Source: Selenomonadaceae bacterium (GTDB lineage: Bacteria > Bacillota > Negativicutes > Selenomonadales > Selenomonadaceae). Taken from it: a stretch of DNA of 53,200 nt. The number at the start of each line of letters is the position of its first letter. Position 1 is the first letter of the stretch. Position numbers and translations under genes: made by a program. Below are positions 46,957 to 53,200 of the stretch, piece after piece. The stretch is taken from positions 1 through 53,200 of the forward strand of contig JAFXTD010000052.1 of the NCBI GenBank assembly GCA_017535925.1, read 5' to 3'. The notes below the pieces were generated by a model. It worked only from the letters and a program-made list of their open reading frames with translations. It was not told the DNA's origin and did not search any database.

Positions 46957-47142
46957 AATTAGGAATTAGGAATTAGGAATTAGGTGTCAGCTGTCAGCTG
47001 TCAGCTGTCAGGAAGGTGAAAGTCTGAAAGCTCTAAGCTGAAAGCTGAAAGCTCTAAGCTGAAAGCTGAAACCTGAAAGCTGAAAGCTGAAAGCTGAAAG
47101 CTGAAAGCTGAAAGCTGAAAGCTCTAAGCTGAAAGCTAACAA
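46957..47142. repeat. Compound heptamer block: AATTAGG x4, GTCAGCT x3.7, CTGAAAG x17
   Basis: Three different 7-bp units in succession: AATTAGG at 46957-46984, GTCAGCT at 46986-47011, and 17 contiguous units at 47024-47142, mostly CTGAAAG with variants CTCTAAG, CTGAAAC and CTAACAA. It ends just before the ribosome binding site of the AAA ATPase gene. Confidence 0.95.
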
Positions 47143-47160
47143 CTAAAAAGGAGTTTTTTC

Positions 47161-48342
47161 ATGAACTTGCAAGGATTAATCGTTTGCCGCAATCTGCTTG
47201 ACGAAAAAATTTTTGACGGCGCGGCTGACGAATTTGAAATTGCCTCACTGCTTGTCGAACGGGCGGAACGGCTCGGCTTGAGCGGCAATCTTTATCGGGC
47301 GTATTTGATTTATCTTTTGGCGCACGAGCCGAATTTAATTTCAACGACGCTTGAAACGAACGGCGGTAAAATCGGCGAGAGCCTCCGCGAAATTTTTATT
47401 CACGACGTGGAAATTTTGTTGCCGATATTGCGCGGCGAACTTTGGAGCAATTTAAAAATCTTGAACCTCTATAAGCCGACCGTTAAAAATTCTGACGAGG
47501 CGTTCAATGAACTTTTGAAGTGCTTGGAAAATTTGTTTGACGCCGAAAAAATTTCCGTTGCCTTTATCGAACACTGGCGACGCTTCGGCTACGGCGACAT
47601 TGCCACTTACCGCGCCTTCCGCTGGGATAAAGAACTTGTCGGCGTTCGTCATTTTGAAACGATTCGCCTTGAGGATTTAATCGGCTACGTTCACCAAAAA
47701 GAACTTCTCAAAGGCAACACGACCGCTTTTGTCGAAGGCAAGCCCGCCAACAATGTTTTGCTCGTCGGGGCACGCGGCACCGGAAAATCTTCGGGCGTCA
47801 AAGCTCTGGTCAACGAATATTATCAGCAAGGACTGCGCCTCGTTCAAATCACAAAGCCGCAACTGAAAGCCCTGCCCGAAATCATGGAGACGTTGCGAAA
47901 ATTTTTGAGCAAGCGGTTTATAATTTTCTTGGACGATTTATCTTTCGAGGAGTCGGAGGCGGAATATAAATATTTGAAATCGGCGATTGAAGGCGGCGTC
48001 GAATCGCGTCCCGAAAATGTTTTAATCTACGCAACGAGCAATCGGCGGCATTTGATTCGCGAAACTTGGCGCGACCGTTCTGACGAGCAAGACGAACTTT
48101 ATCGGGACGACAGCGCGAACGAAACAATTTCCTTGTCCGACCGCTTCGGCTTGATAATTCACTACTACGCGCCGACGCAGGCTGAATATCTTGAAATAAT
48201 TCGCAGCATGTTGAAACGTCGAGGCATTGAACTTGATGCGGAAACATTGAGGCTTGAGGGCTTGCGTTGGGAAATGTCGCATTCGGGACGCAACGGGCGC
48301 ACGGCTCAACAATTCGTCAATCACTACTTGGGACAACGATAA
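47161..48342 (+). CDS. DUF815-family AAA ATPase
   Basis: A 393-residue cytoplasmic ATPase of unclear function. The N-terminal about 190 residues are helical. The AAA core has Walker A GARGTGKSS (about 203), Walker B IIFLDDLSFEE (about 260), a sensor ATSNRRHLIRE (about 295) and the C-terminal SHSGRNGRTAQQFVNHYL typical of DUF815. ATG start with AAGGAG 8 bases upstream. The 186-bp heptamer block lies directly in front, where a promoter or leader would be expected, so expression may depend on repeat number. It is convergent with the metallophosphoesterase gene. Confidence 0.85.
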   Translation: MNLQGLIVCRNLLDEKIFDGAADEFEIASLLVERAERLGLSGNLYRAYLIYLLAHEPNLISTTLETNGGKIGESLREIFIHDVEILLPILRGELWSNLKILNLYKPTVKNSDEAFNELLKCLENLFDAEKISVAFIEHWRRFGYGDIATYRAFRWDKELVGVRHFETIRLEDLIGYVHQKELLKGNTTAFVEGKPANNVLLVGARGTGKSSGVKALVNEYYQQGLRLVQITKPQLKALPEIMETLRKFLSKRFIIFLDDLSFEESEAEYKYLKSAIEGGVESRPENVLIYATSNRRHLIRETWRDRSDEQDELYRDDSANETISLSDRFGLIIHYYAPTQAEYLEIIRSMLKRRGIELDAETLRLEGLRWEMSHSGRNGRTAQQFVNHYLGQR

Positions 48343-48430
48343 AAAAAATGCCGACGTGAGTCGAACACAGAGGCTTGAACGAAAATTTGAATTGCATACA
48401 CAGGTGTCGAATGCGCCTGAAATACCGCAA

Positions 48431-49657
48431 TCAGCTTTTCTTAAGAGTGAAGTTGTCCAAAATTTCTCCGTCGACAGTTTGAGCCGTCAAATTTATTTCC
48501 GCAGCGTCAATTTCAAGCGCGACGAAACTTTCGGGCTCCTCGCGCAGATTTCTATAAGTCACGTCGTCAATCGTCGAATGCGGCTCAACATATTTCTGGT
48601 CGCCCGCTCTTCCGCACAAAATGTAAGTCGTGCCTCGTGAAGATTTTTTTTGAGCAAAAATTTTTCCGCGATTGCGATAGGTGTGCAAGTGCCCCGTGAA
48701 AACCAAATCAATCTCCAGCTCGTCGAACAGCTCCAAAAATTTTTCGGCAATGTCGTTGAACTTGTACTGCGCGTAGTCGTAAATGTCCTTGTGCATGAAA
48801 ACAATCTTCCACGGGCGATTGGCGTTGGCGGCGTCGCGTCGAAACCAAAATTCCTGCGCGGACTGCATGCCGGGATTGAGCGCGTCGAGTTCGGCAAATT
48901 GCGTATTCAAAATAAAAAAATGAGCCGCGCCGTAATCGAAGGAATAAAAATATTTTTCAAAGTGCTTGGCGTTGTTGGCGGGCAAGTCGAATTGATTCAG
49001 GTAGCCCGTCGGCAAAGCGTTGAACCAATCGACGCCGTAGCATTCGTGATTGCCCATGACCGGCGCGAAAATTTTTCCTTCCAAAAGTTTTGCGGCAGCG
49101 AGGTGCCAAGCCCGCCATTGATAATCCGCCTCGCCGTTGTCGACCAAATCCCCCACGACCGTGACAAGCTCCGCGTCGGGGAATTTTTTTTGCGCAGTGT
49201 CAGCCGTCCGTTGCCAAACTTCATAATGCTCACATTGAGAATCCGCGAAGATTATCATTTGAAATTTTCCGTCGCCCGAAGTCCTCAAGTCTTGCCAAGA
49301 AGTCGCCCGCTCGCCCGAAACGATTCTGAATTTGTAAAGACTTTCGGGCTTGAGATTTTTCAACGCGCATGAACAAATTAAATCGCGCTGATTGACTTGT
49401 GCGAAGTGAGCCGCCTCCTCGCCGACAAGTTGCCACTCCAACAAAAAATCTTCCACAGAATCTGCCTGCCACATTATCATTCGCGAAGACCTTGAATCTT
49501 TCGTGACGACCTGCCGCAAAAATTTTACGCTCGTCAAAGGCTCGTAACCGTCTTGCGGCGTGTGAAGTTTTTCAAGCCGCGATGCCTCCGCCAATTTCGG
49601 GAAGTAAGCTCCAAGCCCAAGCGCGATTAAAATTTTTATGAAGAATCTTCGGCTCAT
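48431..49657 (-). CDS. Tat-exported metallophosphoesterase
   Basis: A 408-residue calcineurin-like phosphoesterase. A twin-arginine motif SRRFFIK is followed by a hydrophobic stretch, suggesting folded export. A fibronectin/purple-acid-phosphatase-like N-terminal domain (about 40-130) precedes the catalytic domain with FADSQCEHYE, VVGDLVDNGE, MGNHECYG, FMHKDIYD and FTGHLHTYRN, which supply the expected metal ligands. ATG 49657 is chosen because GAGG precedes it and it overlaps the stop of the thioesterase gene (ATGA). It is co-transcribed with that gene. The substrate is unknown. Confidence 0.88.
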   Translation of the reverse strand: MSRRFFIKILIALGLGAYFPKLAEASRLEKLHTPQDGYEPLTSVKFLRQVVTKDSRSSRMIMWQADSVEDFLLEWQLVGEEAAHFAQVNQRDLICSCALKNLKPESLYKFRIVSGERATSWQDLRTSGDGKFQMIIFADSQCEHYEVWQRTADTAQKKFPDAELVTVVGDLVDNGEADYQWRAWHLAAAKLLEGKIFAPVMGNHECYGVDWFNALPTGYLNQFDLPANNAKHFEKYFYSFDYGAAHFFILNTQFAELDALNPGMQSAQEFWFRRDAANANRPWKIVFMHKDIYDYAQYKFNDIAEKFLELFDELEIDLVFTGHLHTYRNRGKIFAQKKSSRGTTYILCGRAGDQKYVEPHSTIDDVTYRNLREEPESFVALEIDAAEINLTAQTVDGEILDNFTLKKS

Positions 49658-50055
49658 TCCAAACCTCTCGCAAGCCGCGCAGAATATTTTTCGGGCAGGC
49701 GGCAAATCTTTCCTCCGCTCGTGAAGACGTTCGTGGAAGTGCCTTCCGCCAAAATTTTTTCCTCGCCGCGTTTGCGAATCTCATAACGAAATTTCATCTT
49801 CGCCTTAGTCAAAGCTTCCGCCGCCGTCAAAATTTCCAACTCGTCATCAAATTTCGCGGGCGCATGAAATTTCGCATTGACCTCGATAATCGGAAACAAA
49901 ATTCCGTCGCTCATCAATTCGTTCAAGTCAATTCCGAGCTCACGCAAAAATTCAACGCGCCCCGTTTCGAACCAGCGAATATAATTTGAGTGGTGCACAA
50001 TTCCAAACGTGTCCGTATCAAAAAATTTCACGCGATATTTTGTCGTAACAATCAT
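49654..50055 (-). CDS. YbgC/FadM-type acyl-CoA thioesterase
   Basis: A 133-residue hot-dog-fold thioesterase. The active-site motif is FDTDTFGIVHHSNYIRWFE, with the catalytic Asp at the second D. The rest follows the family pattern of a central beta sheet (KFRYEIRKRGEEKILAEG). ATG 50055 is preferred over the GTG at 50064 because GAGG lies right before the GTG and 8 bases before the ATG. It forms an overlapping pair with the metallophosphoesterase gene. Confidence 0.9.
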   Translation of the reverse strand: MIVTTKYRVKFFDTDTFGIVHHSNYIRWFETGRVEFLRELGIDLNELMSDGILFPIIEVNAKFHAPAKFDDELEILTAAEALTKAKMKFRYEIRKRGEEKILAEGTSTNVFTSGGKICRLPEKYSARLARGLE

Positions 50056-50207
50056 TGCCTTCACCTCAACGAAAGTATATCACATTGGCATTCGCCATTC
50101 TATAATCGCAACAAGAAAAATTCATCCGATAATCTGTCGGGTACTTTTTTAGCAGAATTGGCTAACTATGTGACAGATTAAGAAATTGTTCAAAGCCGCC
50201 GCGTCGA

Positions 50208-50804
50208 TTATGATTCAGTCATCAAAGATTTGTCCGCTTCGCCGGGCGTCTGCTTTATAATATCCTTATAAGTTACACCGGCTGTTATACGATTAATGGT
50301 CGCACGGCTCACGTTAAATTTTTTTGCCAATTCTCTGCTGTTCAAACCATCAGAATTTTCGCGGATATAAACAATCTCTTGAGCGTTAAGTTTTGCGTAA
50401 TGACTTTGTGTGTGCCACGATAAACTTTGATTAATCCGAGTTTATATCGAGTGACCCAATCAAGATTTTGTCGCCGTTTCGGTGGTCGACTTCCCGTTTA
50501 TTTTCGGGATTGTCGATAAAAGCTTGAGCAACGAGAATGTGAACTCCAAAGTTTTTAGAGCGTGTTGGTAAATTCAAAAGCAGCAGTTGGCGATTGTCAG
50601 CTGTTAGCGATTAGCTGAATAGAATTTTCTAACAGCTAACAGCTAATAACTAACAGCTACTTTGGGTGCCGGCAAAGAAAAAGTAGATTCAATAACAAAA
50701 AGTCATTGAAACGCTCAATCGAAGCCGCCGATTGAATTTACCAAAAGACCCCAGCCAATGTGAATTTGACCGCCGACTTTATCGGTTCGGACAATTGAAT
50801 CCAT
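50208..50804 (-). pseudogene. Decayed NUMOD/HNH homing-type endonuclease, interrupted by MITE copy D
   Basis: It starts at ATG 50804 with an AAAGGAGCGATTTTT leader almost identical to that of the intact HNH gene at 52092. After a short start (MDSIVRTDKVGGQIHIGWG) the frame runs into MITE copy D. Beyond it are VHILVAQAFIDNPENKREVD and HRNGDK (HNH metal site), then a frame change (NLDWVT), and a C-terminal helix-turn-helix SRELAKKFNVSRATINRI, matching the same region of the intact paralogue (ALARKFNVSKNTI). The gene is clearly inactive. Confidence 0.75.
50558..50752. mobile_element. MITE-like element, copy D (195 bp) carrying heptamer repeats
   Basis: Left end GAGCGTGTTGGTAAATTCAA preceded by TA (50556-50557). 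Right end is the complement of GGGGTCTTTTGGTAAATTCA. The interior contains two facing heptamer arrays (GTCAGCT/GTTAGCG units, then AACAGCT units), which could form a hairpin, and the AAAGAAAAAGTAG and CATTGAAACGCTCAATCG parts shared with copies B and C. It is inserted in the dead HNH gene. The right flank is not TA, so the duplication is imperfect. Confidence 0.7.
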
Positions 50805-50920
50805 AAAAATCGCTCCTTTATGTCTTGCTTTTACACACTTTTGACTCGCGCTTCAGCGTGCGGTTGATTGAAATGAAGTTGCGGGTCAATTTCTTTTTCA
50901 TTCAAGCGTTGGATTAGGAA

Positions 50921-50954
50921 AAGGAGCAGAGAAAACTTTTCAACCTTGCTCCTT
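50921..50954. promoter_or_regulatory. Inverted repeat in the leader of the transporter gene
   Basis: AAGGAGCA (50921-50928) and TGCTCCTT (50947-50954) form a perfect 8-bp stem. The loop contains a GAAAACTTTTC palindrome. The transporter ribosome binding site follows. It may be an operator or an old terminator; there is no T run. Confidence 0.4.
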
Positions 50955-50982
50955 GTCTTCGATTAGAGGGGAGGTTATCCTA

Positions 50983-51516
50983 ATGGCGGAATCAGGTGAA
51001 TATCGCTCGACACTTACGCGAATCATGATTATCGCGACACTCGGCGGACTTTTATTCGGCTATGATACGGGCGTTGTCAACGGAGCATTGCCTTTCATGG
51101 CGGCAGAAGACCGGCTCAATCTCGACCCGCTTCAAGAAGGTATGGTCGTTTCGGCATTATTGGTCGGCTCGGCAGTCGGCTCGTTTTGCGGCGGCAAGCT
51201 CGCTGACTATCAAGGGCGCAAGACGAATATTCTTTGACCGGCAGTCATCTTTTTTGTATCAACGTTGGGTTGCTCACTTGCGCCGAGTTTCCACGTCATG
51301 TTGGTATCGCGTTTCGTTTTGGGCTTGGCAGTCGGCGGCGCATCGGTCACGGTTCCCGCTTACCTCGCAGAAATTTCACCGACCGAACGTCGCGGACGCA
51401 TGGTTACTCAAAACGAACTTATGATAGTCACGGGACAATTTCTCGCATTATTTGTATGTAACGTAGTTGACCACGTTAAAGATAGTATTTTTGCTCACGT
51501 TGAATTTTCTTGCTAA
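50983..51516 (+). pseudogene. MFS sugar/inositol transporter, truncated, with an in-frame TGA
   Basis: The start ATG has GGGGAGG upstream. The first three to five helices are recognisable: GGLLFGYDTGVVNGALPF, GSFCGGKLADYQGRK, then after a TGA at codon 85 (51235-51237) the same frame continues SRFVLGLAVGGASVTVPAYL and ISPTERRGRMVTQNEL, all sugar-porter signatures. Family members are about 450-480 residues. Here similarity stops at FVCN (51462), exactly where the minus-strand HNH gene ends. The remaining two thirds of the transporter are absent. It precedes a sugar isomerase gene, so the pair was probably an inositol or sugar uptake operon. Confidence 0.8.
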
Positions 51517-52092
51517 AGCATTTGAGCCGAATTTACGATGACGTGGAATGTAATGTACCCGAATATAAAAAACTTGTTCAGCCGTCAGTTTTGAATGAGG
51601 ATTATCGCAACCGTTTTTATTATCATAACTTCCTTTTTGAACCGCGTACGCAGTATTTTCTCGATAAGTTACCCATTCAAGATTTTCAACTCGATTGTTG
51701 CTTCTATTACCGTCACGATGATGGACGACGGGTTTGTCTTCGGGATTCGGTAAGAACATTCGCGCAACGAGCGTGTGGACTTTAAGGCTTTTCCGAATTT
51801 TGTTTATATCAGTCAAAACTACAAATGCATATCCTCCTCTGTTGACGCCGGGCGTGAGCAACTTCTCGCCTATTCCATAGAAACTCTTGACGCGCTCCAA
51901 GTTGCTGACCATGTAAAGTCCTTCGTAGCCACCAATATCGCGCCACTCTTCGTGCTGTAAATTGTCGATTTTAGTCAACTCATAACGCAACTTGTGCCAA
52001 TTCGACAACGTGAATTCGACAGCCGACTTGAGCGGCTCGGATAATTCAGGCAGAGCTTGCAGAAAAATTTCCTTTGCTTCGTTTACATTCAT
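51448..52092 (-). CDS. HNH endonuclease with NUMOD4 domain (homing-type)
   Basis: A 214-residue predicted DNA endonuclease, probably phage- or intron-derived. It contains a NUMOD4-like EEWRDIGGYEGLYMVSN (about 70), an HNH metal site VVHHRDGNRSNNRVENLEWV (about 140), and a C-terminal helix-turn-helix (ALARKFNVSKNTIFNVV) for DNA recognition. ATG 52092 has AAAGGAG 8 bases before it; an upstream extension has no site. It is oriented against the transporter remnant, and its last codons lie over the point where that gene's similarity ends. A broken paralogue with the same leader lies 1.3 kb upstream. Confidence 0.85.
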   Translation of the reverse strand: MNVNEAKEIFLQALPELSEPLKSAVEFTLSNWHKLRYELTKIDNLQHEEWRDIGGYEGLYMVSNLERVKSFYGIGEKLLTPGVNRGGYAFVVLTDINKIRKSLKVHTLVARMFLPNPEDKPVVHHRDGNRSNNRVENLEWVTYRENTAYAVQKGSYDNKNGCDNPHSKLTAEQVFYIRVHYIPRHRKFGSNALARKFNVSKNTIFNVVNYVTYK

Positions 52093-52247
52093 AAAAATCG
52101 CTCCTTTGTGCTTGACGCAGCACGCCGAAACGCTTACAATCAGAAAAACTATTTGACTTGGCGTTTCGTGTGCTTTTAGATTTCTTGACGAAACTAATTT
52201 AGCACAAAGCGGGCGACAGGTCAATTTTTGTTGGGAGGTTTATTGAA

Positions 52248-53200
52248 ATGGAATTATCAATTTGCTCGGACGTTTTCGGCAAGATACCGTTTGGCGAAAT
52301 GCTCGACAAAGTCAAAGCTTACGGCATCGGCGCAGTTGAAATCACGACAGGCGGCTGGGGCGGTTGTCATTACGTTCCCGCGGCTCGTGACCTTTTGGAC
52401 AACCCCGCGAAGTTGCAAGCCTTCAAAGACGAACTCGACAAACGCAACATTGCAATTTCCGCGCTCAACTGTTCAGGCAATCCGCTCGTCAACAATCCTA
52501 TGGGTAAAGCTCACAGCCAAACGATTCATGATACGGCAGAACTCGCGGGCAAACTCGGTGTCAAAACTATCGTCACGATGTCGGGACTGCCCGAAGCCAA
52601 AGCCGGTGACGTTACTCCCAACTGGATTACTTCGACAATTTCTTGACCGGAATATGACGGCGTGAATTACATGGTTGAAGCAGTCAAGTATCAATGGGAA
52701 GTCGCGGCGAAGTGGTGGAAAGAGTATGCTCAATTCGCCAAAGACAACGGCGTCGAAAAAATTGCCATCGAAGAATTCCCCTGCCAACTCGTTTACAACG
52801 TCCGCAGTTTGAATAAGCTCGTCGAAGTCGTCGGCTCTGAACTCGGCAAGATGATAGGCATGAACCTCGACCCGTCGCATTTGATGATTCAAGGTGCCGA
52901 ACCGATTGCCGCCGCTCGCGCACTCGGCGAAAAGATTTTCTACATTCACGGCAAAGACGCCCGCATTGAACGCTACAAAGCAGACGTTGACGGCTTGCTT
53001 GAAAATCTTCCCGTCGATAAATCGGCAGAGCGCACGTGGAATTATGTAGCGGTCGGTTGCGGTCGTGACTTGCAATGGTGGAAAGAATTTTTCTCGGTGT
53101 GCCGCATGACAGGCTACAACGGTTACGTTTCACTCGAAATGGAAGATTTAACCATGAGCGTCGAAGCCGGCTTGCAAACTTCGATTGACGCTTTGAATCA
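52248..53200 (+). pseudogene. Sugar phosphate isomerase/epimerase (TIM barrel) with an in-frame TGA, runs off the window
   Basis: Xylose-isomerase-like TIM-barrel protein of the IolE/IolI type. ATG has GGGAGG upstream. MELSICSDVFGK, VEITTGGWGGCHYVPAARD and ALNCSGNPL precede a TGA at codon 133 (52644-52646). The same frame then continues without interruption to the window end with IEEFPCQLVYNVRSL, GMNLDPSHLMIQGAEP, YIHGKDARIE and YVSLEMEDLTMSVEAG. In relatives I recall, a Trp is expected near the TGA (a TGG to TGA change would explain it). The metal-binding residues all lie after the stop, so without readthrough the product is inactive. The 3' end is outside the window. Confidence 0.75.

Larger units (their letters stand above)
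50056..50982. other. Gene-poor interval with degraded sequence
   Basis: No intact gene. It holds a dead HNH gene (50208-50804), MITE copy D inside it, and a leader inverted repeat before the transporter. Between 50100 and 50275 a plus-strand frame broken by one TAA reads like a helical protein end (SGTFLAELANYVTD and SRRVDYDSVIKDLSASPG). It could be the remnant of another gene but is not identified. Confidence 0.6.

Noticed and set aside
46957-47142. Possible CRISPR array
   Set aside because: The period is 7 bp with no unique spacers and no cas genes nearby. It is a simple tandem repeat block.
51235-52646. TGA read as Trp genome-wide, or selenocysteine
   Set aside because: TGA is the normal stop of several intact genes here, often in ATGA overlaps, and TGG is used for Trp throughout. 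No convincing SECIS-like hairpin was seen after either TGA, and neither protein family is a known selenoprotein.

Overview
The window looks like a chromosomal segment from an anaerobic, diderm-type Firmicute, most likely Negativicutes (Selenomonas relatives). This is inferred from gene content: a cobA-hemD fusion, CsaB-type pyruvyl transferase, PilT/PilC, AddB, and Firmicute-style Shine-Dalgarno sites with frequent TTG/GTG starts. No rRNA or tRNA gene was seen, so the placement rests on protein content only. Base composition is moderate, and runs of the AAATTTT type are conspicuous in coding sequence.

Region 1 (1-34.3 kb) is a mostly intact housekeeping region. In order: alaS; a convergent redox/membrane operon (TlpA-like thioredoxin, a 48-residue CXXC protein, a polyferredoxin-like membrane protein); csaB; a type IV pilus piece (pilT, a Sel1-repeat protein, pilC); a class A penicillin-binding protein; a tandem pair of dynamin-like GTPases with its own promoter; addB; rpmB; a comM-glycosyltransferase-cca operon; an IMP dehydrogenase; an HD hydrolase with a membrane glycosyltransferase; an ECF-type ATPase; gyrA; another glycosyltransferase; cobA-hemD; and an orphan double-glycine leader protein.

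Region 2 (34.4-46.9 kb) is a type 4 BREX phage-defence locus on the minus strand, in the order regulator-brxP-[small gene]-brxC-pglZ-brxL. brxL and pglZ look intact. The brxC frame lacks the expected Walker A portion. brxP is split over several frames. The first gene, an RNA-polymerase alpha-CTD / sigma region 4 chimera, is also broken by several frameshifts. The locus appears to be decaying.

Region 3 (46.9-53.2 kb) starts with a 186-bp block of heptanucleotide repeats in front of a DUF815-type AAA ATPase. A Tat-exported metallophosphoesterase and a YbgC thioesterase follow. The last 3 kb are scrambled: a dead HNH-endonuclease gene split by a small transposon-like repeat, a sugar transporter cut off by a second, intact HNH gene, and a sugar isomerase. 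The transporter and the isomerase each carry one in-frame TGA in nearly the same sequence context.

Two repeat systems cross the whole window. One is a family of 7-bp tandem repeats with different unit sequences at each site, including an in-frame array inside addB and arrays that supply the last codons of pilT and ecfA. The other is a roughly 140-195 bp element with TTGGTAAATTCAA inverted ends and apparent TA target duplications, two copies of which complete the stop codons of pilT and the penicillin-binding protein gene. A nine-base C tract near the start of one glycosyltransferase is a likely phase-variation switch.
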